Below, one piece after another: positions 1 to 9,672 of a stretch of DNA of 64,000 bases. Position 1 is the stretch's first letter. Each line of letters begins with the position of its first letter. The position numbers were made by a program, and so were the translations under genes. Where the stretch lies: assembly GCF_000590555.1 (NCBI RefSeq), contig NC_022198.1, positions 1,318,583 to 1,382,582 of the forward strand, read 5' to 3'. A model generated the notes under the pieces. The model did no database searches and was not told the origin of the DNA. It worked only from the letters and a program-made list of their open reading frames with translations. This DNA is from Corynebacterium argentoratense DSM 44202 (lineage in GTDB: Bacteria > Actinomycetota > Actinomycetes > Mycobacteriales > Mycobacteriaceae).

Positions 1-690
1 GCTGCTCGACAGCATGTCCTCGCCTTGGCTGATCTCATCGAGCTCGATCACGGGCTCGATGGGGAGGAGCTGATGTGCGCGCGCGGTTTGGGTCAGCATG
101 GACTCAAACTCGGTGTACACAACGTGCAGCTGGTCGAATCCTTGAATGGATTCGCCCGGTTCTACATTGAGGCCTTCACGGTACTTAGCGGTGCCTTCGG
201 AGCCTGCCACGAAACCATCAATGAGGTGACGGCGCAGGTCGTGGGTGAGCTTGAAGTCCGGGTCTTGGGAGAAGCCAGACCACGAACCTGCGACGTTTTC
301 GCCGCGGAACTTGTAGTAGGCAACGCCCTTGTTACCTGCAACGTACAGAACGGTTTCGTAGCCTTCATTTTCAAGGAGGGTGCGAAGTTCTGCAGTCTTT
401 TTGAAGACGTTGTAGTTGTAGCCACCAGCCATACCACGGTCACTGGAGACGACCAGGATTGCTGCGCGTTTGCCGTTGGGGCGTTCGCGCAGCATCGGGT
501 GATCGAGGTTCGAAGCCGATGCGAGACGTTCAATCACCTTGTGAATTTCGACTGCGTAGGGCTGCGAAGCTTCCACCCTGGCCTGGGCCTTAGTGATTCG
601 CGAGGTGGCGATCAGCTCCTGGGCTTTGGTGATCTTCTTAGTCGAGTTCACCGATTTGATACGGGAACGCAGTTCTCGAAGATTAGCCAT
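1..690 (-). CDS. atpG: ATP synthase F1 gamma subunit, C-terminus cut by window edge
   Basis: Central rotor stalk of the F1Fo ATP synthase, which couples proton flow through Fo to catalysis in F1 on the inner face of the membrane. Only the first 230 residues are in the window; the stop codon lies beyond base 1. The start ATG follows atpA by 54 bases. The N-terminus begins MANLRELRSRIKSV and continues TKKITKAQELIATSRI, the conserved N-terminal rotor helix of gamma. Farther on, VSSDRGMAGGYNYNVFK matches the family's conserved S-D-RG-G-N block. It is the sixth gene of the atpB-E-F-H-A-G order; atpD and atpC would be expected beyond the edge. Confidence 0.96.
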   Translation of the reverse strand, partial: MANLRELRSRIKSVNSTKKITKAQELIATSRITKAQARVEASQPYAVEIHKVIERLASASNLDHPMLRERPNGKRAAILVVSSDRGMAGGYNYNVFKKTAELRTLLENEGYETVLYVAGNKGVAYYKFRGENVAGSWSGFSQDPDFKLTHDLRRHLIDGFVAGSEGTAKYREGLNVEPGESIQGFDQLHVVYTEFESMLTQTARAHQLLPIEPVIELDEISQGEDMLSSS

Positions 691-744
691 GGATTATCGC
701 CTCCCTTCTTTTCCTTGGACGGTCATAGTGCTTGTCACCAAGCC

Positions 745-2388
745 CTACTTCTTGTTCGTCTTACGGGAAACCGTGATTTGGTTCTTCTTCAGCTCGCCTT
801 CAGCAAGCGGGTCAACCTCAGGTTCTTTCACAACGGGGGTGCCGTCGGAGGTTACGAAGACTCGCTTGAACGCGTCAGCGGCGCTCTTCAGCTCAGCCTG
901 GGATTCAGGAGTGAATGCCTGGCCGCCGGCGATCTGCTCGTAGACACCAGCTGCGTTTGCGTGGAGGTACTCGTGGAGTTCCTTCTCGAAACGGCGAATG
1001 TCTTCGACCGGTACGGTGTCCATTTCGCCTTCGCCCGCGAGGTAGATGGAGACCATCTGATCCTCGACGGACATCGGGGTGTTCTCGGGCTGCTTGAGCA
1101 GCTCGACGAGACGCTGGCCACGCTGCAGCTGGGCCTTCGACGCGGGGTCGAGGTCAGATGCGAAGGCAGCGAAGGCTTCGAGGTCACGGAAGGCAGCGAG
1201 GTCGAGACGCAAGCTACCGGAAACCTTCTTCATGCCCTTGGTCTGGGCAGCGCCACCGACACGGGAGACGGACACACCGACGTTGATAGCCGGGCGGACA
1301 CCCTGGTTGAACAGGTCGGATTCGAGGAAGACCTGGCCGTCGGTAATGGAGATGACGTTGGTCGGAATGAAGGCAGACACGTCGTTTGCCTTGGTTTCGA
1401 TGATCGGCAGTGCGGTCATCGAGCCTGCGCCCATGTCGTCAGAGAGCTTTGCGGCACGCTCGAGGAGACGGGAGTGCAGGTAGAACACGTCACCGGGGTA
1501 TGCTTCGCGGCCCGGCGGACGACGCAGCAGCAAGGAGATCGCACGGTATGCTTCCGCCTGCTTGGTCAGATCATCATAGATGACCAGGACGTGCTTGCCC
1601 TGGTACATCCAGTGCTGACCCAGCGCAGCGCCTGCGAAGGGTGCGAGCCACTTGAAGCCGGCGGAATCAGATGCAGGAGCAGCCACGATGGTGGTGTACT
1701 CCAGAGCGCCGTGCTCTTCAAGGGTCTTGCGAACGGCTGCGATGGTGGAGCCCTTCTGGCCGATTGCGACGTAGATGCAGCGAACCTGCTTCGTAGCGTC
1801 ACCGGACTCCCAATTGGCCTTCTGGTTAAGGATGGTGTCCAAGCAGACCGCGGTCTTACCGGTCTTACGGTCACCGATGATCAGCTGGCGCTGGCCGCGG
1901 CCGATCGGAGTCATTGCGTCGATGGCCTTGATGCCAGTCTGCAACGGCTCTTCCACGGGCTGGCGCTGCAGCACGGACGGTGCCTGCAGTTCCAGGACGC
2001 GGTCAGTTTCAGCGTCGATAGCTCCCAGGCCGTCGATAGGCTGGCCCAGGGGGTTGATTACGCGGCCGAGGAATGCATCCCCAACCGGAATGGATAGGAC
2101 CTCACCGGTCCGCCTTACTTCGTCGCCCTCTTTAAGAGTCTCGTAGTTACCCAGAACCACAACGCCGATCTTGTCGGTGTCGAGGTTCTGTGCGACGCCG
2201 ATGACGCCGCCGGGGAACTCGAGCAGCTCATTCGCCATGACCGACGGTAGGCCCGAAACCTGGGCAATACCGTCAGCTGCCGAAATGACCACGCCGACCT
2301 CCTCACGGGAGGCCTCCGGGGAGTAGCTCGAGGTGTAGTTCGCAATCGCGCTACGGATCTCATCGGAGGAGATCGTCAGCTCCGCCAT
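745..2388 (-). CDS. atpA: ATP synthase F1 alpha subunit
   Basis: Regulatory, nucleotide-binding subunit of the F1 hexamer (547 residues, normal length). The P-loop GDRKTGKT lies near residue 170, and the beta-barrel, nucleotide-binding and C-terminal helical domains are all present. A reading frame extends 11 codons upstream to 2421, but the ATG at 2388 ([13 protein letters not shown]) has AGGAAG about six bases ahead, while the upstream ATG has no ribosome site, so the shorter start is chosen. It sits between atpH and atpG in the atp operon. Confidence 0.97.
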   Translation of the reverse strand: MAELTISSDEIRSAIANYTSSYSPEASREEVGVVISAADGIAQVSGLPSVMANELLEFPGGVIGVAQNLDTDKIGVVVLGNYETLKEGDEVRRTGEVLSIPVGDAFLGRVINPLGQPIDGLGAIDAETDRVLELQAPSVLQRQPVEEPLQTGIKAIDAMTPIGRGQRQLIIGDRKTGKTAVCLDTILNQKANWESGDATKQVRCIYVAIGQKGSTIAAVRKTLEEHGALEYTTIVAAPASDSAGFKWLAPFAGAALGQHWMYQGKHVLVIYDDLTKQAEAYRAISLLLRRPPGREAYPGDVFYLHSRLLERAAKLSDDMGAGSMTALPIIETKANDVSAFIPTNVISITDGQVFLESDLFNQGVRPAINVGVSVSRVGGAAQTKGMKKVSGSLRLDLAAFRDLEAFAAFASDLDPASKAQLQRGQRLVELLKQPENTPMSVEDQMVSIYLAGEGEMDTVPVEDIRRFEKELHEYLHANAAGVYEQIAGGQAFTPESQAELKSAADAFKRVFVTSDGTPVVKEPEVDPLAEGELKKNQITVSRKTNKK

Positions 2389-2459
2389 GTTCTTCCTGCT
2401 CTCGGTTGTTTCTTCCAGCATGTAATAAATGTTCTTCGAATCGTGTCGGTGACTAGGTG

Positions 2460-3278
2460 TTAGACCAAGTTGCTACGCAGCTTGTCGATTTTGCCTGACA
2501 GGCTTCCATCGATCACTTCGTCACCAACGCGGATGACCGCTCCACCGAGGAGGCTGGTATCGACCTCAGAGTGGATGGACATCGCACGACCGTAAATGCG
2601 GCCCAATTTGTCTGCCAGTGCAGCTTTTTGCTCATCCGAAAGATCGCTAGCGGCGCGAACAAAAGCGATGCTCTTGTCCTGAAGAGCGGCTGCATTAGCC
2701 GCGAGTGCCGACATGTCGTCGATCGGATTGCTTTCCGGGCGTCCAATAACCTGCAGCGCCAGTACCTCGGTGACGGCAGTTACTTTGCCGTAGAGGACCT
2801 GCGCGAGCAGGGAGCGCTTAGCTTGAGCAGAGGCTGTCTTGTCGGCCAGCAGCGATGTGAGCTGCGGCTGACCATCAAGGATGCGACCGAGGCGGAAGAG
2901 CTCGTCTTCAACCTGGTTAAGCTGACCGCCGGCCTTAGCCGATGTCAGCAGTGCGCGCCTACCTACTGCAACAATGCCTACGCGCATTTCGCGCGGGGTG
3001 GACCAATTCTGGGCCGCAGCGTGAGCGAGGATGTCCAGTGTCAACTGGGACACCTTGCCACCGAAAACTGCCTGAACCAATCCGGAGCGGCGATCGGCGG
3101 GGCTGGAATTATCAGCCACTGCCACTCGCAGGCTGCGATCGCTGTCGAGTACATCAACAGCGTCGAAGAGCTCCGTACCGGTTTGTGCTGCAACTGCGAC
3201 GAGTGAATCAAGGCTTGCGCAACGTGCGTCAAGGTCCTTGTAGCAAACGTCGAGTGCTTCGCGGCTCGCTGCGTGCAT
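2460..3278 (-). CDS. atpH: ATP synthase delta subunit
   Basis: OSCP-type delta subunit (272 residues), part of the peripheral stator that holds the alpha3beta3 head to subunit b. The helical N-terminal domain is followed by the conserved C-terminal block [19 protein letters not shown], diagnostic of the family. The length matches the long actinobacterial form (about 270 residues against about 180 in E. coli). The start is six bases after the atpF stop. Confidence 0.95.
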   Translation of the reverse strand: MHAASREALDVCYKDLDARCASLDSLVAVAAQTGTELFDAVDVLDSDRSLRVAVADNSSPADRRSGLVQAVFGGKVSQLTLDILAHAAAQNWSTPREMRVGIVAVGRRALLTSAKAGGQLNQVEDELFRLGRILDGQPQLTSLLADKTASAQAKRSLLAQVLYGKVTAVTEVLALQVIGRPESNPIDDMSALAANAAALQDKSIAFVRAASDLSDEQKAALADKLGRIYGRAMSIHSEVDTSLLGGAVIRVGDEVIDGSLSGKIDKLRSNLV

Positions 3279-3284
3279 ATTCGC

Positions 3285-3857
3285 CTACTTTCCTGCCGGT
3301 GCGACGGTGTCGAGTTCGTTCAGGAAGCTGTCGATCGTGCCGGAGCGGGTGACGTTCTCGGACAGTTGCTGTCCAAGAAGAAGTTCCGCGAGGCTGATCG
3401 AGGTCTGCCCCATGTCACGGCGGAGCTCGGTGATAACCTGCTCGCGCTGTGCCTGGAGCTGCTTCTCGCCCGAAGCGACAATACGGTTGTATTCGGCAGT
3501 AGCTTCAGCTGTCTTCTCCGCGATGATTTCCTTGCCCTTGTCGCGGGCTTCTTCGCGGATCTGAGCAGCCTCGGCACGTGCTTCAGCAAGCTGCGCGTTG
3601 TATTCTTCACGCGCTGCGGCAGCCTTAGCCTCAGCTTCTGCGGCGTTCTGGATACCGCTGCTGATGGTGTCTTCGCGCTCTGCCAGAACCTCGGAGTACT
3701 TCGGAAGTACGAACTTCCAGAAGAGGAAAATAATGACGGCAAACGCAACAGCGGACCAGACGAGGTCGTACGGCATGGGCAGCAACAGGTTGTTGCCGTG
3801 CTCGAGGGGGAGCTTTTCAGCCGACCCCTCTGCCAGATAGTTAATGACGTTCGTCAT
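3285..3857 (-). CDS. atpF: ATP synthase Fo b subunit
   Basis: Stator subunit b (190 residues). One membrane helix near residues 30-55 ([20 protein letters not shown]) is followed by a long charged alpha-helical arm rich in Ala, Glu and Arg that dimerises and reaches up to delta. The N-terminal ~25 residues before the helix are longer than in E. coli b, as is usual in actinobacteria. It lies between atpE and atpH in the operon. Confidence 0.96.
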   Translation of the reverse strand: MTNVINYLAEGSAEKLPLEHGNNLLLPMPYDLVWSAVAFAVIIFLFWKFVLPKYSEVLAEREDTISSGIQNAAEAEAKAAAAREEYNAQLAEARAEAAQIREEARDKGKEIIAEKTAEATAEYNRIVASGEKQLQAQREQVITELRRDMGQTSISLAELLLGQQLSENVTRSGTIDSFLNELDTVAPAGK

Positions 3858-3888
3858 GGTGCATCAATGCTTTCGTGTCGGTTCGCGA

Positions 3889-4191
<303 letters not shown>

Positions 4192-4228
4192 TTATGGGGT
4201 TTGTGCCTGGCTAGAGGCGTGGAGCCTT

Positions 4229-5038
4229 CTAGTGTTCGTCGGCGTGCAGCGACAGATCAATGTAGACCGCCGCAAGCAGGGCAAAGATGTATGCCTGCAG
4301 GAAGATCACCAGCAGCTCGAAGAGCGTGAAGGCAATCGCCGCAGCCAAGGTCAGGCCGGACACAACAGTCCAACCGCTCATCTGCCAGAAGAAAAAGTTT
4401 GTGGCAGAGAACAGCAGGACGAGAATGATGTGACCGGCGAGCATGTTGGCCATCAGACGCAAGGTCAGAGTGACCGGGCGCATGATAAACGTCGAGAAGA
4501 ACTCGATCGGGACCACCAAGATGTGAAGCGGCAAAGGCAGGTTCGGGATGACTAGGGAGGACTTCATGAATTTGAAGAACCCGTAGCGCTTAGCGCCCGC
4601 GTAGATGAAGGCAATGTATGCAACGATTGCCATCACTAGCGGCATACCGATACGAGCGTTGGGCGACACGTTCAGCATGGGGATGACCGAGGGGGCATTG
4701 CTGGCCAGAACGGCAAAGAAGATGGTGGCGATGACCGGCAAGAACCGACGCCCCTCCTTCTTACCGAGGATCTCTTCAGCAATGTGGACTCGACAGAAGT
4801 CGAGGAAGGTTTCCGCGACATTTTGCAGCCCGTGGGGCACCAGCTTTGGCTTGCGCATGGCGATGGCAAAGAACACCACCAGCAGCAAGGTCATCAGCAG
4901 GCGGACGAACATCAGACGGTCGATGGCGAAGTAGCCATTGGCGAAGTCAGAGAACAGCAGATTGTGCGGTTCACCGTTCTTCATAAACCCCGGGAAAAAT
5001 TCATGATCCAGGTTGGGTGAGTGGAACTCACCCTTCAT
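4229..5038 (-). CDS. atpB: ATP synthase Fo a subunit
   Basis: Proton-channel subunit (269 residues), with several membrane helices and the essential Arg in the fourth, in TLTLRLMANMLAGH. The C-terminal helix FELLVIFLQAYIFALLAAVY is also typical. First gene of the atp structural operon, separated from the atpI-like gene by a 402-base leader with hairpins and a poly-C run. Confidence 0.97.
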   Translation of the reverse strand: MKGEFHSPNLDHEFFPGFMKNGEPHNLLFSDFANGYFAIDRLMFVRLLMTLLLVVFFAIAMRKPKLVPHGLQNVAETFLDFCRVHIAEEILGKKEGRRFLPVIATIFFAVLASNAPSVIPMLNVSPNARIGMPLVMAIVAYIAFIYAGAKRYGFFKFMKSSLVIPNLPLPLHILVVPIEFFSTFIMRPVTLTLRLMANMLAGHIILVLLFSATNFFFWQMSGWTVVSGLTLAAAIAFTLFELLVIFLQAYIFALLAAVYIDLSLHADEH

Positions 5039-5440
5039 GGCCAGTGTTGTAACGCTCAGCGTTCTCTCCCGTGTTCGGGCCGCACAGTAACCACACTGTG
5101 CGGTGCGATGGACGTCTGAAAAACTTCATGGGCCGATACGGACTCCGTCGCACATCATCGCAACGGCCCAGTGGAGCGCTCATTCTTCATCCTCAGCTTC
5201 TGCTTTGTGACACAGGTCGTGAGGCCGAAGATTAAGACCCGTCTAGTAGGTTATCAGCCATTAAGGGCATATCCCCAACCCCGCATATTTAGGCGGTTTG
5301 AGACTATTTCCAACACCCGAAAAAGTATCATTTACCTGCATCAACGAGCTGCTGTAAGGTCGGTCACAGCGGGGCCGAACTACCGCTTCGGGGGTGCAGG
5401 GGTGTCCCCCCCCCCGATCCTGTGTCTCCTTAAACAGGCT
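5039..5440 (-). promoter_or_regulatory. Leader/promoter region of the atp operon
   Basis: A 402-base stretch without a convincing gene between the atpI-like gene and atpB. Just upstream of the atpB start is a perfect 9-bp inverted repeat (CCGCACAGT 5080-5088 with ACTGTGCGG 5095-5103, six-base loop). Next come GGGCCG (5130-5135) pairing with CGGCCC (5164-5169) around an inner ACGGA-C-TCCGT stem. Farther up the sequence becomes AT-richer (about 5220-5340), which is where an atpB promoter is expected. A run of ten C lies at 5406-5415. No exact -35/-10 pair is claimed. Confidence 0.45.
5406..5415. repeat. Homopolymer run of ten C
   Basis: Ten consecutive C on the plus strand (G on the transcribed minus strand), 25 bases downstream of the atpI-like stop and inside the atp leader. 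Such runs are prone to slippage during replication and to sequencing error. Confidence 0.85.
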
Positions 5441-5881
5441 CTACTGTTGCTCCAGCTGAACGTAGGTCACTGAGGTCTTCAGCACGCCCCATACTTCAGC
5501 CCCGAGGGAAACTACAACGACCAGACACACGGTCAGGAACAGTGCCCATTTGTCATAAAACTCGTAGTTACGCAGCACCGCGAGAACGATCATGAGGAGC
5601 ACTAGCTTAAGCAACCAACCCCCCAAAACGATCGCGCCGAGCACCGCCGGAGTTTGATTTGCCGTAAACAGCATGCTCGCAACAGTTAAGAGCGCAAATG
5701 CCCCACCGACAGCGACGCCAAGCAACGCACCCCAGATACCCGCTCCCCCGACAGAAAGACCAAAGACAAGGCAGCAGACGACCGCAACTACAGCTAGTCC
5801 AGCGAGGGACAGGCGCAAAGCTTGACGGAAGGGGCGCTGGTAGTCGTCGAAAGTGCTCTCAGGTTGTTCATTGGCGTGCAT
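5441..5881 (-). CDS. AtpI-like membrane protein preceding the atp operon
   Basis: 146-residue protein with about four membrane helices: LSLAGLAVVAVVCCLVFGLS, GIWGALLGVAVGGAFALLTV, LGAIVLGGWLLKLVLLMIV and ALFLTVCLVVVVSLGAEVWG. Position and topology match the atpI-like genes that precede atpB in corynebacteria and mycobacteria. In other bacteria such proteins help c-ring assembly or magnesium supply; the role here is inferred. Its start lies inside the 3' end of the wecA-like gene (14-base overlap), so the two are translationally coupled. Confidence 0.75.
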   Translation of the reverse strand: MHANEQPESTFDDYQRPFRQALRLSLAGLAVVAVVCCLVFGLSVGGAGIWGALLGVAVGGAFALLTVASMLFTANQTPAVLGAIVLGGWLLKLVLLMIVLAVLRNYEFYDKWALFLTVCLVVVVSLGAEVWGVLKTSVTYVQLEQQ

Positions 5882-7034
5882 GGGAAGATTGTATACCTTT
5901 GCGGGATCGACGCTGCAGGATCGGTTGGAGGGTAAATACGGCCGCAGCTATAAGCCCGGCGGCGCACAAACCTATCGCAACCACGGGCGGAATGGCGGTG
6001 AATGTCACGGCCCCAATGCTCACGACCGCCACCCACGCGTACATAACGAGAACAACTCGCCGATGACTGTGGCCTAGACCTAGCAGTCGGTGATGCAAAT
6101 GCATTTTGTCTGCGGTAAAAGGCGATTGGCCGCTCTTTACTCGCCGGATAATTGCCATGATCAGATCAAGCAATGGGACGAAGAACGCGGCGATCACTAC
6201 GACCACCGGCGACATCACACCAATCATGTCCGCTGCACCGTACAAGGACATGTTTATTTTTCCGCTCACTGATGTCGATGCCGCGGCAAGCAACAGGCCG
6301 ATAAGCATCGAGCCACTGTCCCCCATGAAGATTCGGGAAGGCTCGAAATTGTGCGGAAGGAAACCCGCGCACATTCCCACTAGGGCTGCGGAGATGATGG
6401 CGGGTGGGTAAGCGGACACCGTGCCGCCTTGGTCGTGCAAGATCGTTAGCGAGAACAAGAGCAGGGAAAGACCAGAGATCATCCCTAAGCCCGCTGCTAG
6501 CCCATCGAGCCCGTCGACGAAGTTGATCGCATTAATCAGAGTGACAGCGAACACCGCCGTCAATACTGTGGACTGGACATGGTCAAGCACAAGTGTGGTG
6601 CCCTCCCCTATGGGAAGATACAGCAGGGTCCATGACAATCCCATAATGGACATCAAGACAGCACCGAAGAGCTGACCTATGAGTTTGGTCAACGCGTCAA
6701 TGTCGTAGAGATCATCGATCACCCCAACGATCACGATGACGAAACCCGCCCACACCACTGCGTTCATCTCTGGGGTAAAAGGCTTAAATCCCCTCGTAAG
6801 CGCGGGCAGCTGTGCCGCAAGGAATACTGCTGCCAAAAACCCGGAGTACATGGCCACACCACCCAAGCGGGGCTTGGGGACAGTGTGTACGTCGCGTTCC
6901 CTGATCTCCGACAGATGCCCGGAACGCACCACCAACACACGAATCACGCCCGTACATAGGAAAGTGATCGCGCATGCCATCAGGGCAACCAAGCCAAGTT
7001 CGCGCAGGGGAACCCCCACGCCGCCGACACCCAT
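5868..7034 (-). CDS. wecA: WecA/Rfe-type undecaprenyl/decaprenyl-phosphate sugar-1-phosphate transferase
   Basis: Polytopic membrane enzyme (388 residues, about 10-11 helices) of the WecA/MraY family, expected to move GlcNAc-1-phosphate onto decaprenyl phosphate, the first step in linking arabinogalactan to peptidoglycan in Corynebacteriales. Catalytic motifs seen: [33 protein letters not shown] and the histidine-rich MHLHHRLLGLGHSHRR loop. The start codon directly follows the sua5 stop (TAA then ATG), so the genes are coupled. The sugar specificity is from family knowledge. Confidence 0.88.
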   Translation of the reverse strand: MGVGGVGVPLRELGLVALMACAITFLCTGVIRVLVVRSGHLSEIRERDVHTVPKPRLGGVAMYSGFLAAVFLAAQLPALTRGFKPFTPEMNAVVWAGFVIVIVGVIDDLYDIDALTKLIGQLFGAVLMSIMGLSWTLLYLPIGEGTTLVLDHVQSTVLTAVFAVTLINAINFVDGLDGLAAGLGMISGLSLLLFSLTILHDQGGTVSAYPPAIISAALVGMCAGFLPHNFEPSRIFMGDSGSMLIGLLLAAASTSVSGKINMSLYGAADMIGVMSPVVVVIAAFFVPLLDLIMAIIRRVKSGQSPFTADKMHLHHRLLGLGHSHRRVVLVMYAWVAVVSIGAVTFTAIPPVVAIGLCAAGLIAAAVFTLQPILQRRSRKGIQSSHARQ

Positions 7035-7691
7035 TTACAGCTCCACGCCTAGGATCTCGCTGAGATGCTCGGCCGGCACCGCACCTTCACGCAGAATTTT
7101 CGGTTGCCTGTCAGTGAGGTCAATGATCGTCGACGGAGTGCGCTGGGCACAGGTACCGCCATCGAGGTAGACAGCTACGGATTCACCCAATTGGTCTTTG
7201 GCTTCCTGGCAGGTCGTTGCTGGAGGCTGACCTGAAATGTTGGCACTGGATACTGCCATCGGCCCAGTTTTTTGCAGCAATTCGATAGCCACGGGGTGTG
7301 CCGGCATCCGTAGCATCACAGATCCATAGGTGTTGCCGAGATCCCACGGCAGACTTGGAGCTTGAGGCATGACAATGCTTAAGCCGCCAGGCCAGCAAGC
7401 ACGCACCAGGGTTTGTGCCTGCGGAGTATAGAACTGCACTAGTCCAGCGATCGTGTCCCAGCTGCCTACGAGCACAGGCACCGGCATGTCGGGGCCTCTT
7501 CCTTTCGCTGCAAGCAGTTTGCGCACGGCGTCAGGATTGAATGCGTCGCAGCCAATGCCGTAGAGAGTATCTGTCGGCAAGACCACCAAGCGGCCGTCTT
7601 CAACAGCACTGGCTGCAGTGTTGATTCCCCTAGCGCGTTCAGCTGCATCAGATTGTGCCCCGGAAATGGAGCAATCGTAGGTCTGGCTCAT
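7035..7691 (-). CDS. L-threonylcarbamoyladenylate synthase (Sua5/YrdC/TsaC)
   Basis: Makes threonylcarbamoyl-AMP from Thr, bicarbonate and ATP for the t6A37 modification of ANN-decoding tRNAs. 218 residues, a single YrdC domain. Seen: the N-terminal LPTDTLYGIGCDA block, the KGR motif in AAKGRGPDMPVPVLV, and the AVSSANISGQP nucleotide-site motif. It has no C-terminal Sua5 domain. Placed between prmC and wecA, the usual order in corynebacteria and mycobacteria. Confidence 0.92.
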   Translation of the reverse strand: MSQTYDCSISGAQSDAAERARGINTAASAVEDGRLVVLPTDTLYGIGCDAFNPDAVRKLLAAKGRGPDMPVPVLVGSWDTIAGLVQFYTPQAQTLVRACWPGGLSIVMPQAPSLPWDLGNTYGSVMLRMPAHPVAIELLQKTGPMAVSSANISGQPPATTCQEAKDQLGESVAVYLDGGTCAQRTPSTIIDLTDRQPKILREGAVPAEHLSEILGVEL

Positions 7692-7697
7692 GGTCTC

Positions 7698-8549
7698 TTA
7701 TGCTACCTTTTGCGCGACGACGAAGCGCCGCCGGCCTGTGAAATCTTCAAGCGCCGCGATATCGACCAGCCCGGCATCCGCGCAGGCCTGGCACACCAGC
7801 TCGCTCGTTGTGTCATCGTGCTCGATGCCCACCCATCCACCAGGCTTCAGCAGGCGCACCACCTGGGGAAGCATCCCACGAATGACAGTCATTCCGTCTT
7901 CACCTGAAAACACTGCTGACGCCGGGTCCCACCCTGTTTCCACGTCGACCTCACTGCCTACAGGAACATACGGTGGGTTGGCGACAATCAGATCAACACG
8001 ACCCGCCAGATGTTCAAGCTGTTGTATTGGCGCGCACACATCCGACTGCACCACTTCGACGCCATAATCACAGGTATTTCTGCGTGTGTATTCGAGCGCA
8101 TCCCGTGACAATTCGACCGCGTAGACCGTCGGTTGAAGGTCCGACTGGGTCGCAATATAGGCGGCGAGTGCGCCGGACCCGGAGCACAAGTCGACCACCA
8201 CTGGTCGTGGTGACGGATTACTGGCAAGGTGGCGAACCGCCCAATCCGCAAGGACTTCGGTTTCTGGCCGGGGTACGAATACACCCGGGCCCACGGCCAA
8301 ATCCAGCGGTCCAAATGGCGCGGACCCCACGATGTGCTGCAGGGGTTCCCTTGCTGCACGCCGACGCAACGCGGCGTCAAAACATTGTTGCTGAGACTCC
8401 GATGGAACCAAGTCGCTGAAGCCGGTCTGCAGGGCTGGAACACCGCAACAGTGCTCCGCCAATACTTGGGCATCGGAACGTGGCGAGGCCACCCCAGCAG
8501 TCGCCAGAGTGGCCTCGGCACCGCGCACAAGCTGCGCTAGAGTCGCCAT
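7698..8549 (-). CDS. prmC: Release factor glutamine methyltransferase PrmC (HemK)
   Basis: Methylates the Gln of the GGQ motif in release factors 1 and 2, using S-adenosylmethionine. 283 residues: a helical N-terminal substrate-recognition domain, then a Rossmann domain with the AdoMet loop VVVDLCSGSGALA and the catalytic NPPYVP motif. It lies 34 bases after prfA, which encodes its substrate, in the rho-prfA-prmC-sua5 operon. Confidence 0.95.
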   Translation of the reverse strand: MATLAQLVRGAEATLATAGVASPRSDAQVLAEHCCGVPALQTGFSDLVPSESQQQCFDAALRRRAAREPLQHIVGSAPFGPLDLAVGPGVFVPRPETEVLADWAVRHLASNPSPRPVVVDLCSGSGALAAYIATQSDLQPTVYAVELSRDALEYTRRNTCDYGVEVVQSDVCAPIQQLEHLAGRVDLIVANPPYVPVGSEVDVETGWDPASAVFSGEDGMTVIRGMLPQVVRLLKPGGWVGIEHDDTTSELVCQACADAGLVDIAALEDFTGRRRFVVAQKVA

Positions 8550-8583
8550 TTAAAACACCGACCGAAACACGATCAACGCCGGA

Positions 8584-9669
8584 TTATTCGGCCTCAAGGC
8601 GAGCTGCTCGATCTGCTGCCTGCAAAGCAGTAAACAGATCTTCTAGGTCACCGTTGAGGACTGAATCAAGGTTATTGGCCTTGTAACCAATGCGGTGGTC
8701 ACTGACACGGTTTTCGGGCCAGTTGTAGGTGCGAATGCGCTCCGAACGATCCATGGTGCGGATCTGGGCAGCGCGACCAGCGGCTGCTTCGGCGTCGGCT
8801 TCTTCCTCGGCCAACTGCTGCAAACGCGCAGCCAACACCTGCATAGCGCGTGCCTTGTTCTGAATCTGCGAACGTTCCTTTTGACAGGTCACGACAATGC
8901 CAGTCGGCAAGTGGGTAATACGCACCGCCGAGTCAGTGGTGTTGACGCCCTGGCCGCCTTTGCCAGAAGAACGGTACACGTCGACGCGGATGTCTTTGTC
9001 GTCAATTTCGACTTCTGCGACCTCATCGGGTTCTGGATAGACCAGCACGCCGGCAGCCGAGGTTTGAATGCGGCCCTGGGACTCGGTGACGGGCACACGC
9101 TGCACACGGTGCACCCCGCCCTCGAACTTAAATACGCTCCACGCACCATCACGAGACGGCTGCTTGGATCGAATGGTCATAGTCATGTCTTTGACACCAC
9201 CAAGGTCGGACTCGTTAACGCCCAGAACCTCGGTAGTAAATCCGTGACGCTCAGCGTAACGCTGGTACATCCGCGCCAGCTCGCCAGCGAACAGGGCAGC
9301 TTCCTCGCCACCCGCGCCGGACTTGATTTCCATGACGACGTCGTCACCATCGTGCGGGTCACGAGGCGCCAGAAGGTCAGCGAGTTTTTCCTCGAGGGCC
9401 ACCTCTTCACCAGCCAAACGCTCAGCCTCGGCGGCAAATTCGGAGTCCTCGTGCGCCATTTCATTGGCAGCACCCAGGTCATCACGCACACGCTCTAGTT
9501 CAGTGTGCACCTTGATGATCGGTTGGAGCTCAGAGTAGCGTTTGCCGACACGGCGCGCAGCCGCGGCGTCATTATGCAGTTCGGGGTCAGCGAGTTGCGC
9601 TTCCAACCCTTGGTATTCGGCAAGGATGTCGTCAACTGCCGACACCTGGTGCCCAGATGCGGAAGCCAT
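8584..9669 (-). CDS. prfA: Peptide chain release factor 1
   Basis: Recognises UAA/UAG at the ribosomal A site and triggers peptide release (361 residues, normal length). The tripeptide-anticodon position reads PVT near residue 192 (the PxT of RF1, not the SPF of RF2), and the catalytic GGQ is in [17 protein letters not shown] near residue 238. It starts three bases after the rho stop. One copy of the over-represented TGACGCCGCG motif encodes the Asp-Ala-Ala near its N-terminus (9562-9571, minus). Confidence 0.98.
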   Translation of the reverse strand: MASASGHQVSAVDDILAEYQGLEAQLADPELHNDAAAARRVGKRYSELQPIIKVHTELERVRDDLGAANEMAHEDSEFAAEAERLAGEEVALEEKLADLLAPRDPHDGDDVVMEIKSGAGGEEAALFAGELARMYQRYAERHGFTTEVLGVNESDLGGVKDMTMTIRSKQPSRDGAWSVFKFEGGVHRVQRVPVTESQGRIQTSAAGVLVYPEPDEVAEVEIDDKDIRVDVYRSSGKGGQGVNTTDSAVRITHLPTGIVVTCQKERSQIQNKARAMQVLAARLQQLAEEEADAEAAAGRAAQIRTMDRSERIRTYNWPENRVSDHRIGYKANNLDSVLNGDLEDLFTALQAADRAARLEAE

Positions 9670-9672
9670 AGC

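Noticed and set aside
25..2097. A 690-codon open frame on the plus strand across atpA/atpG
   Set aside because: It is antisense to two well-conserved ATP synthase genes, has no domain, and results from GC-rich codon bias.
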